The notes under the pieces were generated by a model, which was given only the letters and a program-made list of their open reading frames with translations, had not been told where the DNA came from and made no database searches. Below, one piece after another: positions 48,200 to 58,639 of a stretch of 64,000 nt of DNA. The stretch is taken from positions 105,603,001-105,667,000 of the forward strand of contig NC_133161.1 of the NCBI RefSeq assembly GCF_040802235.1, given 5' to 3'. Made by a program: the position numbers and the translations under genes. The stretch comes from Manis javanica. Lineage: Eukaryota; Chordata; Mammalia; Pholidota; Manidae. Positions within the stretch are counted from its first letter, which is position 1, and each line of letters starts with the position of its first letter.

Positions 48200-50460
48200 T
48201 CTGGACATAAAGGAGACTCCATAAATACGTCTGAATGCTTTGATCCTCCCCACCATTGAAATCCAGGCCTTATTTTCCATTTTGCAATTTAGGAAACGAA
48301 GATTTCTAGGAGCAGCACAATGCCTGGGTTTGCAGAGCTGGTGATCCTAAAGGCCGGTATCTGAAAACCTGCAGCGAGATGTGCATGCCCTACCAGGATG
48401 CCCCATTCACAGCCCTGGAAAAGAGGGTGAATGATAAGAGCTAACCTTCCTGAGTGCTGTGTTTCCCAGGCACAGGGCACTTGGCATGCCTGATAGGGTT
48501 CTGCCTACTGCCTATTGTGCACAGGAGATTTCAAATACAGAGAACCTCTGCCCAAGAATGCAGGCAGGGATTCCGTGCAGGAACTCCAGCAGAAGGGCGC
48601 CTGGCCCCTTAACGGCTCTGCAATACCGCCACCTGCTGTCCTGACAAACCAGACTGCACGGAGCAGTGCTGGGCCCTCCCGGCTCAGACGTGGTTTGAAT
48701 GGGGTTGAGAGCCTCTTCCACGAACAAGATTGTATCTGAACTCGGACGAGGGCGATCAGTAAATAGTGAAGAGGCAGTTGAGGGAAGAAATCAAACCAGA
48801 AAGCGTTCAGTCGGCAGAGTGCAGTGCCGGCGAGGAGGCTGAGACCATCACAGTTCTCAGCCCCTGAGGAAGGGGTGGCCTCCCTCCCCAAATAAGATCC
48901 GCTGGCCAGTTGTGCTAAGTCCCTGGTCTGCCCGGGCCTGTGACCAATATGGTGACATATCTGCCACAAATGTCGACTGGGGTCCGTTGGCCAACACGCT
49001 TGGGCTCATTTCTGAAGCAGAAAAGTGCAGACTTCAGCGGCCTGACAGCACATTTACTTCTCACTCTAACGCACCCAAGTCGGGTCACAGGATATTCCAG
49101 GAAATGATTAGGAACCCAGGCTCCTTCCATCTTTGTACCACCTTCAAACCGTGGCCTCCAAGTTCACCACCTAAGGAAAAAAGAATCCGGAAGCGTGAGT
49201 GAGATGTGGTGGCCGGGCCACGAACACGCTTCAGCGGCAGGGCCTCGCTCACGCACAAGTGTTGGGAGGTCTGTTAGCTCTGTGCCTCTGGTGCCCATAA
49301 GGGACTGTGGAACGCCAGGCGGCTTGGCCACACGCTCAGACACCTGGACGTTTTTCCCATGCATAGAACAGATCAGTCTCCCAAGAGAAGCCACCCAGGG
49401 TCCCACCAGCTGCTGCATCCAATTCAGCAGCCAAGACCTCTAGGCAATCCTGCTCCATCAGTCCTGCTGGGCCGGTCTTGGGGCTGCAGCCCACAAACTG
49501 GAGAAGCTCCCAGTCTGGGCAGCTCACCCCAGCTCAGGGCACAAGGACAGGGCAGCCAGTCAGAGGAAAGAGGGACACGCAGCCGCCGACCCGTGAGCAT
49601 ACCAGGCCTGCGAGCAGGCACCTTCAGGCCTCTCTCTGTGGCTTGGGGGACCCCTGGTCAGGCCCTCGTGCTGCCCTCTGGGAGGAGTCCGAGGTCTGGT
49701 TTTCTCAAACCCCTGTATCCTCCCTCCTGGGAGTTTTTCCTTTTCAGTTTTGCTCCCTTACATAATTGGGTGTCGGGCAGTTTTCTTTTATAGGATATAT
49801 ACAGCTCTGATCCCACGTTCTGCTCAAGACCCAGTCAAAGACCTCTTAGACTATGTTTGTAGTTTCTTTAGAAATGTAGTACCTCCCAGCTTTAGAAGGA
49901 TCCTGGTCTATTTGCTTTCTAGCAGTTTCCTATGGCTCTCACCACACCCAAAGCATTTCTAGACAGTTGTCAAATTTTCTTTTTTCTTTTGTTTTTTTTT
50001 CTTTTTTCTTTCTCAAGCCCTTGCCTGTAACAGCTTAACAGTGAGGAAACAACTCTTTAACCTGAGCATTGTCATGAGGCTGAGTCATCATGTAGCTTAT
50101 AACTCGAAGTCTTTTTATGTCATTGGCTCATTTCCTACTGTTTGTGTTCCAGAAGAGTTGGAATTTCCAACTCTTCACAGACCCAAATTCCTGGACTTTT
50201 TGTTTGCAAACTAGCCAGTTTTCTTCTGAGCTCTTCTCATTCTTTTAACAGCATGCCAACACAGTCAATTGTAGTAGAAACATTAACACTGATATTTTTC
50301 CAACTGCTTTTGCTAGAGGTGCAGAATACAATTGTTTCCAAAGATACTACAGGTAATAACTGCTAACTATTTCCTAGGCATAGATCACCAACTTCCTAGC
50401 CACCCAACTCTTTAAGTTGATGTCAGACATCAGACTTCTGTGACTACAGCCTTTCAAAGT
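48200..50460. other. GC-richer unassigned block
   Basis: From about 48430 to 49790 the sequence is noticeably GC- and CpG-richer than the rest of the window. It holds the longest open frame in the window (48505-48969 minus, 154 codons) and a 144-codon plus frame (49359-49793). Neither shows a signal peptide plus domain pattern or motif that I recognise. A CT-rich low-complexity run follows at 49977-50015. Exons or a regulatory element are possible, but this cannot be decided here. Confidence 0.4.
49075..49215 (-). mobile_element. Possible antisense LTR fragment
   Basis: GGAACCCAGGCTCCTTCCAT, 'GTGGCCTCCAAGTTCACC' and AAGGAAAAAAGAATCCGGAA resemble a stretch of mammal-wide ERVL/MaLR LTRs read backwards. 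It may belong with the fragment at 50466-50790. Confidence 0.35.
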
Positions 50461-50465
50461 GCCAA

Positions 50466-50790
50466 TTATTTTTTATGTTAGTTTAATTGTTGTGACAATT
50501 CTAAAATCTCGGTGGCTTAACACAGTAAATGTTTCTTCTTCATATCATAGTCCAGTGAGAGTTGGCTATTCATCCTCCAAGCAGTGACTCAGGTACCCAA
50601 GTTCCTTCTACCTGTGGCATGTCCATATTTGACATGCAGCCTCAAGCTTGCTGCTGAGGGGAAAGAGCTGTCCTTGTGCAGGACAGAAGTGCTAACCCCT
50701 CACCCACCAGCCCCAGACAGGACAGTAAGATGGCCCAACTCACTGTAAGGGCTCCTTGAATCCATTTATCTGTGTTTCTAGAAACAGGGA
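50466..50790 (-). mobile_element. Ancient ERVL/MaLR-like LTR fragment, minus orientation
   Basis: GTGACAATTCTAAAATCTCG, GTGGCTTAACACAGTAAATG, 'AGTCCAGTGAGAGTTGG', 'ACTCAGGTACCCAAGTTCC'. On the minus strand this resembles the 3' end of an ancient LTR (the CACTGAGATTTTAGAATTGT type). Confidence 0.5.
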
Positions 50791-51074
50791 AAAAAACAAT
50801 ATTGGAAAGCTCTGGCAATCTTGGCCATAATGTTTATAATAATCACAGATTGTTATTTTAGTCCTTTCCCTAGAAATTTGAAGAAGAAATATAATAAGCA
50901 AATAAAATTAAGAAGGGAGTGAGAATTTTGTACTCTCAAGATGCCATTTATATTTCAGGAAAAGTACCTGTCAATAGAATTGGTAGAATGTAGAACTAAC
51001 GGTGTATGTGTGTGTTGCAAGGCAGGCAGGGAGAAGGATGGATACATTGATGCTCATACATCGCTGGTACTCGT

Positions 51075-51590
51075 ATATGTTATTCATATTACAAACATTT
51101 CCTGAGTGACTGCTAAAGGCCAGTACAAACCTCCGAAAAGGGGGAGTGAATTGTTTCAGTCCCTGCTTTTGTGGTACTTACATTCTAATATAGGAAAGAC
51201 AGATACACAGATAATCACCCACTTAGATAATAAATGATTGATTTAAAAAATGAACTGCATAACAAGTACAGGACAATGTAAGAAGGCAAAAAGATAGACC
51301 AATCTTGGGAATCCTAAGAGGTTCTAAAGCATGCAGCTGGGACCTGAAAGGTTAGGGATTAGTCAGATGAAGAGATAGGGAAGAAATACCAAGGTTTCTG
51401 GCTTTTGTGATTGGCTAGGGGATGGCACCACCCTGAGATAGGGAACACTGTGTTTGTGCACAGCAGCTCTGAATGGGAAGATCATAGTTTCATTTTAGGA
51501 TACATTGAGGCCAAAGTCCCTTGAGATCTCCAAGTGGAGAAGTCAAGTAGGCAGTTGATATTCACGTGAAGAGCTAATCTGACAGTCTGG
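51075..51590 (-). mobile_element. Antisense L2 LINE
   Basis: CAAACATTTCCTGAGTGACT, 'TTTGTGGTACTTACATTCTA', ATAATCACCCACTTAGATAA, CAAGGTTTCTGGCTTTTGTG, GATCTCCAAGTGGAGAAGTC and AAGTAGGCAGTTGATATTCA are L2 3' UTR and ORF2 blocks read backwards. The ORF2 blocks follow directly on the 3' end, so an internal part has been lost. Confidence 0.7.
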
Positions 51591-51796
51591 AGAAGCACTG
51601 TAACCTTGGGATATGTCTTAACTGATGTCAGAATTGATACTTTATTCTGTCCTCAAAGATGTGCCTTACTACCCTTTCCCTGAGTTCATTATCCATGGGG
51701 GAAGTGCCCAGTGGTTGCTACCTCCCATGCAGACCCTGTCATCTTAGCACTATGTGTCTCTAGAAGGATGAATTTTAAATGGAAGCATTTTCACAG

Positions 51797-52372
51797 TGAG
51801 ACAGGGACCGTGGGCTTAGACAGAGTAGGGTGAGGGCCTCCAGACAAAGCAAGGCAAGATATTTACAAAGCAATATAACAATGTAAAGTCCCTGTCAAAA
51901 CTCTTGTGCTCAGCATTATGCAAAGTCAAGGAGACTTTTTCTCTAATTCTCTAGAGTAAAGATACTAGACTAGGAATACAGACATCTTCAGTGAGATCAG
52001 TTAAAGGCCAAAAGGCCAGGAGCAACTTGGCCTGGAATATTTGAGTGTTCCACAAATAAAAAAGGGTAACTCAGCATAACCCATGACTTCACTGTAAACA
52101 GCCCTGGCAAACAGACAATAACCCAGGCCACCTTACGGTCATGGCAGGTGGTACAAGTCCCCACCCTAAGCCCTCAATTCTCAAAAATCCTCAACTGCCT
52201 ATAAATTCCCTAGACAGTGCACCACCCTGGGCTCTCTTGTCCCCTCCTGGCTCACGCCAGGAGCTCTGTTTGCCCTCTCACTGTATCTCTCAGTAAAAGT
52301 CTCCCTGGCTCCCCTACCTTGACTGTTTGCTAAATTCATTCTTCAACTCCGCAAACAAGGACCTCAGCATCA
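51797..52372 (+). mobile_element. ERV1-like solo LTR, copy 2, exact 4-bp target duplication
   Basis: Begins TGAGACAGGGACCGTGGG, ends CTCAGCATCA. A TATA-like CTATAAATTCCC lies near 52199 and AGTAAAAGTCTCCC near 52293. ACAG flanks it exactly on both sides (51793-51796 and 52373-52376). It is the same family as the LTR at 19839-20523, about 110 bp shorter, with a different middle portion. 4-bp duplications are typical of ERV1-class integrations. No internal sequence adjoins, so it is a solo LTR. Confidence 0.88.
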
Positions 52373-52376
52373 ACAG

Positions 52377-53735
52377 GAAGCTCAAAGATTTTGACAAATA
52401 GTAAATTAAGGCACAGTAACAAAGGTTTCTCATTTTGAAGTATCACTTCTCAGACCAGGATGGAGGAAAGCAACAGCATTACGGGCATCAGCCACAGAGT
52501 GCAACTCGCTATTGTAGAAGCCAGGATTCCACATTAACAAGAAAACACCCAGTGAGGGAAGAAGACAAGGAAAGGGACTTGCTTTTCTATTTTCCTTTTG
52601 CCTAGTTTGTTCAATACCTCAGGCAGTGAACACTGATTTAAAATTCACCTCTGAGTTGTTTTAAATGCGTATCTTTGCTTAAGAAATGAATTTTCATTGT
52701 ATGTTCTGAATATGAATACATTAGTAAGAATACATTTATTTTAACTTATTTGGTGATGACTTTGCTAAAGCTTAGGATCTAGTGTCTCTGAAACTGTAGA
52801 AAATTATTTGCAGTGACTATTCAGATGAATGCAAATGCATGAAAAGAAAACTGGTTGAAGGTCATAATACAAAGAGGCCACACAAGCAGCAATAATTAAG
52901 AACAGGCATCTATTTTAATTTCTCAGGTGTGTGTTGATGAGGAGAATTAGAACTGTTTTAATTGTTAATCTCTGAAAGGAAGGAACACACCATGTTAATT
53001 AAATTCACCGATGATAGAAAAATTGGGGGTGGAATAATCACTTCTAAAGGCAGAACAATTTTCTTTAAAACCTAGTTTTACAAATAAGAACTGGAATTCA
53101 CCAAAAGAGAACTCTGTGCTTAGGGAATGCACACATGCAAACACACACACACACACACCCTAACTCTCCCCAGTGCATAGACTGCAGTCTTTACAATTTT
53201 AAAGTTGTTTCAGAAGATGCAGCAATCACCGAAAAATGGCATCTCCAATTCACTCTCTGAACAAAAATGCACCAAGTACCTGATGTACACATAAAACCGT
53301 GGCTTGACTAGTGAAATAAATTAAATAAATGAACCTTAAATAAATGAACCTCTTCAACTACATGTTGGATCAGGAATGTTTCTATACAGTCTGTATATCA
53401 ATCATTAGACACCAAATTCACTTTTCTGTGACATCTCAATAAGGTGGTACATCAAAAAAGCTTAAGGGAATGAAGAGCTGGATGTATCATTTTACTGACT
53501 AAAAATGTTAAGCTATAATCTCTAGGGAGGCTCAGATTTTTGTCTTATAAACAAAGATGAAAAAATAAGTAAAATACAAGAATTACGCAATCAAGTGCTA
53601 AACAGCAAAATGACTGGCTCTCCAGACTCCAATACTAGAAATATTACAATTATCAAAATCTAGACACAGAGCAAGCAGATACCCAGCTAGACTGGGAAGC
53701 AAGACTGCCACAGAGGTGAGAGGGGCTGAGAGGTG
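52377..53735. other. Unassigned AT-rich DNA with an (AC)n microsatellite
   Basis: No repeat family or exon recognised. Contains the (AC)n run at 53129-53158 and a two-copy 15-bp tandem repeat (AAATAAATGAACCTT-like) near 53322-53352. Confidence 0.45.
53129..53158. repeat. (AC)n microsatellite
   Basis: An interrupted start (CACACATGCAA), then about ten uninterrupted AC units. Confidence 0.95.
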
Positions 53736-53739
53736 AAGC

Positions 53740-54250
53740 TATGGTGTGGTTAAGGGCTCCTACCACATTCCTTTGGGAGTACAGAATTTCTGTAAATTCT
53801 GTGTCCAAATTAGCAACTGGGACAGGTGATACAACTGACCCCACTGAACCGATCATGACCGCGAGAACCAGCCACTACCTGTGGCTTCAGATGAAAATTG
53901 CTTTGTTGGTGATCTCCCAGGTGGAGGCCAGGGTGCCTAACTGGAAGCAGCACCATAAAAAGAAAGCCACCAATGGAGGATGGAGTCTCATGGCCTCCTC
54001 AGTCCCTCCTGGCATCCGTGTATCTGCAGTTACCTGTCGCCTCCTGCTCCCCCTTCTCCTCCCTCTTTCCCAAGCATAAAAAGGAGATTGAAATCAACCC
54101 TGAGTTAAGATGGGCCTATCATCAAATAGTCTCTCATCTTCCAACCTGCTGACTGGTTGTATAAAGCTCTTCTTCTACTTGACACTGTTTCTGGGTTTAC
54201 TGGCTGAATCGGGGGTCAAGGAGTCCAACATTCACAATTACAATATCCGC
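53740..54250 (+). mobile_element. LTR-like element, plus orientation
   Basis: U3/R/U5-like organisation: 'AACCAGCCACTACCTGTGGC', GC-richer 'GTTACCTGTCGCCTCCTGC', TATA-like GCATAAAAAGGAG at about 54074, 'CAACCCTGAGTTAAGATGGG', poly(A)-like GTATAAAGCTCTTCTT at about 54160, and 'GACACTGTTTCTGGG'. I could not find clean TG/CA ends with a matching target duplication, so the borders are approximate. The 112-codon frame at 53741-54079 lies across it and is not treated as a gene. Confidence 0.55.
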
Positions 54251-54635
54251 CCTGCAATCTTGACTTAGGAAGATAGTTTACCAGCCCTCTCAGCAACCCC
54301 TCAGACTGGAGAGCTCTATTTGTATAAGAATGACTGCATAGGTAAAACTTTTTTTTAAAATTAGGACACAAAACTCTATCTGCAGAATGACCCTATTTTA
54401 TAAAAAACTAGAATGAAAACTTTTGTGCCTTAGCAATGACTATCTTTAAGTAGTAGATTTTAAACCATATATTTTTTTAATTCACATTACAAATTTTCCA
54501 CATAGAACTTGCAATTGTTAGAGGGGGACATGTTGCTATTTTTTAAGAAGTGCAAAGCTTTCTGACACACAGGCATTATGTTTTTCCTTTCTCCAGACCT
54601 CGTTTTACCAAGTGAGGTGCTGTTTTTTCCAGGAT

Positions 54636-55039
54636 TGTGTCTTAGAGGTGAAAAGGAATACAGCTAGCAGACTAGACTATGGAGCAACCAGCAAAGCTTT
54701 TAATGAGGAGTAAAAAGAAAAGGATTCCTGCTAATCAGGTGGAGCTCCAAAGAAGGATGTGATGAGGGCAGCAGTGTCTAGGGATTTATATAGCTTCTTG
54801 AAAGGAGGGAGTCTGGCCCCACAGACCTAATAGACAACTGAACTAATGACATCACAACTCATTTCTGATTGGCTGAAAAGTACAATGCTTCATTTGCACC
54901 CAGCATAACCAATCAGAGCTGAGGTCTAAGTGTACTATCAAATGGCTGAGTTGAGTGCAGCTTTAACGAAAGGAAGAAGCCCACATGATTGGCTAGGGTG
55001 GGGAGCTTATTGTAGGGCTGATCTGGGTTCAAAAACACA
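54636..55039 (-). mobile_element. 3' LTR of a truncated ERV, minus orientation
   Basis: Minus-strand ends TGTGTTTTTGAACCC and CACCTCTAAGACACA. Three CCAAT boxes occur on the minus strand (AGCCAATCA, ACCAATCAG on the plus side as ATTGG mirrors). A TATA box, GCTATATAAATCCC, is near 54788, and the poly(A)-like CATTAAAAGCTTTG is near 54700. Directly upstream on the minus strand is AAAAAATAAGGGGGTTG, which has the form of a retroviral polypurine tract. That marks this as the 3' LTR, with internal sequence to its right. Confidence 0.72.
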
Positions 55040-55160
55040 ACCCCCTTATTTTTTCAGGCTGAATTTTCCAGATGTCCAGGTTGTGGCTTCTTGTTTGTGA
55101 AGCCTTGACCCTAGGTTCTCTCCTGACTGCAACTTACTGGGGCCTTGAACTCTTATCTGC
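55040..55160 (-). pseudogene. ERV internal stub next to the polypurine tract
   Basis: The polypurine tract (55040-55055) and the roughly 100 bp beyond it should be the last internal sequence of the ERV whose 3' LTR is at 54636-55039. No coding domain is visible. The right border is unknown, and the 5' LTR is not found nearby. Confidence 0.45.
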
Positions 55161-55893
55161 CTCACTGGCATTGCTGCTGCTGTGAGTCAGAATAGCATTG
55201 TCCAATAGAACAACAAAATTTAGCCACACTTGGAGGGCATGTTCTCTTTTTCTGCTCTAGCAAATCAGCTGTCATAGATAAAATATGTTTGAGTCCAAAG
55301 AAGATAGTCAAACAATAGCCTTTCTTGTAAAGAGAAGCAGGAATTAAAAAACAAACCAAACAATAAAGGAGCTCATTGAGCCTTCTGCCTCTGGGGTAAG
55401 AAGAACTCATTGTGTGTGAGGTTGTGCTAAGTTTTCATATTTTCTCTCTGTCTTTGATTAGTTTCCTGGCTTTGCCTAACATATTAGTGCTTAGAACACA
55501 AGGGAATTTTGTTGTTTCCACAGATCTGTAACTGCCAGATTTATACTTTATACATAATTTGAATAATTGGAAATCTCTTTGAAATACATGTATGTTTATC
55601 TTTAGGAAACTACACTGGAGATCGGGAAAATCAAATTATATGCACAATGAAGAAGTGGCAATGATTTTCTTACACGTGATTGTCAATTTACTGCCCAAGG
55701 TAGAGGCTCTGGTCACCTCACTGACCCAGGACAGAATGTGTAAAATGAGCACAGGCACTTTTAAATTCACCCCAACTACTGAAATCTCCGATCAGGGGCT
55801 TATACTTTATCCTTTTCTTTTTTTCATTAAGCTTCCCTGTTTGCAAAACCATCCACATATTCTGACACAGAAGCCTACTGGAGGCCAGGGAGG
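55161..55893. other. Unassigned DNA
   Basis: No feature recognised. A plus-strand frame of 104 codons at 55592-55906 has no known domain and runs into the next LTR. Confidence 0.4.
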
Positions 55894-55897
55894 TCAG

Positions 55898-56212
55898 TGG
55901 GTGTAGGGAAGCCCCCCCAACACTGCTTCACCCTGGATATGTCTGGCCTTGAGAAACCTTGAAAACACAGCGTGTCGTACCCAGGAGTAAGGAGCTAGAT
56001 AAGGGCCGTGAAGGCCGGATCCCTGGCCATGAAGGCCACATGCATGTGCATCTTCAATACTCATGTAACCAAGAATTAGCACTATAGCAGTATAAAAAGC
56101 ACAGCTTTATGCAGAATAAAGTGGCTTCTTTTAAACACCCTCCGTGACGACTCCCGCTGCCTTCTTTGCTCTTCATGCTGTCCCAAAACCTCACTGGGAA
56201 CCCCGGAACCCA
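55898..56212 (+). mobile_element. Short solo LTR, 315 bp, exact TCAG target duplication
   Basis: Starts TGGGTGTAGGGAAGCC, ends CCCGGAACCCA. TCAG precedes (55894-55897) and follows (56213-56216) exactly. TATA box AGTATAAAAAGCACAG is near 56090 and the poly(A) signal GCAGAATAAAGTGG near 56111, so promoter and poly(A) site sit about 25 bp apart, as in compact LTRs. A direct repeat of GGCC[GA][GT]GAAGGCC type lies near 56005-56037. No internal region adjoins it. Confidence 0.85.
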
Positions 56213-56216
56213 TCAG

Positions 56217-56855
56217 CGGGATCCAAAGCCTAGCAGCTCTTGCGAAGTAGTGTACGCTCACAGGCATCGTGGCCTTCAGACAGAATCCACCCTCAACGAT
56301 AAAATCAAAAAGAGGAGGCCAACTAGCAGAGTATCAGAGAGTGTATCATTTGGCAAGTGAATCAGGGAACTAAGCTAAAAGCCTGAGTTGAAATTAAAAC
56401 ACACACAAGAAGCCTGCCTCTCCATTCCCCCCTGGCATGAGAAGGCTGCAGCACACGGGTTCCAGCAACTTTCCTCTCTGGAGCACAGAACTGGCAACAG
56501 CTCTTGGCTATGAACACCGGTCATGGGGCCGAAGAGTGGGGTGTCCCTTCCAGGCTGGCCTGGGAAAGCCTTCCCCACAGGATCCTCCATGTCCTTCTCC
56601 CCATCCCCACCCCCATGCCCGCACCTCGGTGAACACGAACAGCTGACTGCAGAAGGCTGCTGAAGATGGCAGGTGCTCCTCCAGCCAATACTCCGAACCT
56701 CTGGGCCACAGAGACCCCTTTCTGGATTCTCTAAAAACAAAGAGCCATGCTTCTGAGCCACCATACATCTTGGAGACAGTTAGCATCCCTTACTAATTGA
56801 AGTATTTACACAGAAAGAACAGTTTGGTTTGTTTGGTGATTCAGCATGTTTAATA
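56217..56855. other. Unassigned GC-moderate DNA
   Basis: No repeat recognised. A 129-codon minus frame (56375-56764) overlaps minus and plus frames of 60-90 codons. The G/C-rich 56520-56640 segment explains the openness. Confidence 0.4.
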
Positions 56856-56858
56856 AGC

Positions 56859-57298
56859 TGTTGACCAAATAAAGGCAAAGCTGTAAAACAATTATTTGCT
56901 TTTATTTGACGTCCTAGGAATTACAATCTGGAAACAGATTCAGAAGGAAACTCAAATGTATGCTCTGAGGCAAGGAAAGGGTTTAGGGATTTTAAAGTCA
57001 AAATGGGGAATTTTGAGGCCACTTACTTGAGTTGCTTTGAAAGAACTACAATTTGCTGAAGGTTTTGTAACCTACACATAAGTGGTTGCTAAGGATGTTC
57101 ACTAAGCCAAACGTCCACTTAGCTGCAGGTAGCAGATGTTCAGCCAGGACGTTTATGGTTTGACAGAATACAAAGTTTAACCTTCTTCTGAGAAGAGTCA
57201 GTCCCAGAGAAGATGGCCGGCATACACCCCGTTTCTGTAGTGACCCCCAAGTCTTTTACTTTACTCTCGTTGTCATTGTTAACTCCATTTTGTCTACA
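56859..57298 (-). mobile_element. LTR-like element, minus orientation
   Basis: Plus-strand ends TGTTGACCAAATAAAGGC and CCATTTTGTCTACA. On the minus strand it starts TGTAGACAAAATGGAGTT, a common ERV U3 start pattern. It has GTCAAATAAAAGCAAAT as poly(A) signal and ends GCCTTTATTTGGTCAACA. A matching target duplication was not found. Confidence 0.6.
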
Positions 57299-57478
57299 TT
57301 TATAAAACCAAGTTCACTTTTTAGAAAAGTCATTAAATAGAGGCAGAATATGGATATTTTATAGGGTCAGTAAAAATATTAGCTGTAAGTTCCTAATATG
57401 TTGTTTGACAGTATTTTCAAGCCCCAGTTCTGAACTCAGTTGAACATGCCTACCTACACACTTGCATTTGTGTAAATA

Positions 57479-58200
57479 CAGCCTAACCTTGAAAAATATG
57501 AGTTTGAACTGCCTGGGGGACACTGTGCGTAAATGGAAGTTTTTATTCAGAGTTTCCAGATCTCCCAACCTGGCCTTAGTCCATTACATACCAACGGATG
57601 TTTATCACAGCAGAGCCTCTGGTAGATCTGCGGCAAGGGATGGAGGGAAAATGGCCATTCTCTCCTGCTCTCTATTCCTGGTACATGATTGGTCCGGTGT
57701 TTGCTAGTCACCAAGGACCTGCCCATGGAGTTCTTCCAGGAGACAGAGTGCATGCTGCAGCCTGAGGGGACAAACAGTGTGGGACCCGGCTAGCAAACCT
57801 GAGCAGGCTGTGAGAAATAAACCCCTTTAACCCAACCTGTCCTTCCTCTTGTCTTCCTTCAGTTTCACCATGTTCACTGGGAACTTGTCCTGGGCAGGGA
57901 ACGCCCCCTTATTCCTGGAGCTACACGTGGATCTTCTTCAATAAATACAGTATAGGACTGTAAATGTATTTTCTCTTCCTTATCATTTTCTTAATAACAT
58001 TTTCTTTTCTGTAGCTTACTTTAGTGTAAGAATACAGTATATAATACATACAACATACAAAATATGTGTTAATCAAATGTTTATGTTATCAGTAATTCTT
58101 CCAATCAACAGTAGGCTATTAGTTAAGTTTTGGGGGGGTCAAAAGTTACATAAGGGTTTTGACTGTGCACCCTAACCCCTGCATTGTTCAAGGTCAACTA
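57479..58200 (+). mobile_element. Tigger2/MER28-like DNA transposon, split by an insertion
   Basis: Left terminal piece 57479-57550 (CAGCCTAACCTTGAAAAATA, GAGTTTGAACTGC) and right piece about 57921-58200 (CTTCTTCAATAAATACAGTA, CTCTTCCTTATCATTTTC, AATACAGTATATAATACATA, CCCCTGCATTGTTCAAGG). The ends are inverted (CAG..ACCTTGAA / TTCAAGGTCAACT) and TA lies at both sides (57477-57478 and 58201-58202), the target duplication of Tc1/mariner-pogo elements. Only the non-autonomous outer parts are present, and no transposase is seen. Confidence 0.85.
57551..57920 (+). mobile_element. Insertion in the Tigger2-like element, probable LTR
   Basis: About 370 bp that separates the two transposon parts. A poly(A) signal in GAGAAATAAACCCCTTTAAC near 57813, a CT-rich downstream part and overall size suggest an LTR in plus orientation. 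Borders are uncertain by about 25 bp because both flanks resemble the same part of the transposon. It must be younger than the transposon it interrupts. Confidence 0.5.
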
Positions 58201-58639
58201 TATATTTAAATACTATTCATCTAAAACAGTTTTGTTATGTGGTTGGTGGTGATTTGACAAGAGACCAATTCAGTTTTTAACCTATTTCACATAGCTTTCA
58301 CTGAAAGTTTTGTGTATAACAAGTTTGCTACATTTCACATTTGTTTTTAATGTTTTCTCCCTCTATTCAGATTTCTTTCACTCTTATTTTTGGCAGGAAC
58401 AAGATTTTTTCTACCTGTGCAAGCCCCCTTTCCCTTCCTCTCCCACTTCCCCTTGGACACACCTCACACTTTTCACTTGCAGGATCTTTTGTGATGTGGA
58501 ACTGGAAAATAAAGGGGGAAGTGGCCTGAGAGGCTGGAGGAGGTAGTAGCATCTTTATGTGTGTTTATATATTTTAATTTTATTAATACTTGGATAATCC
58601 TATACTTCATGTGAAGCTGGGCAGTTGAGTTGGATGGGG

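Noticed and set aside
49977..50015. CT/T-rich run as a polypyrimidine tract before an exon
   Set aside because: No AG acceptor with a downstream conserved frame is evident. It reads as low-complexity sequence.
53741..54079. 112-codon plus-strand frame as an ERV or host protein
   Set aside because: It lies across an LTR-like promoter region and shows no domain or signal peptide pattern, so LTR sequence explains it.
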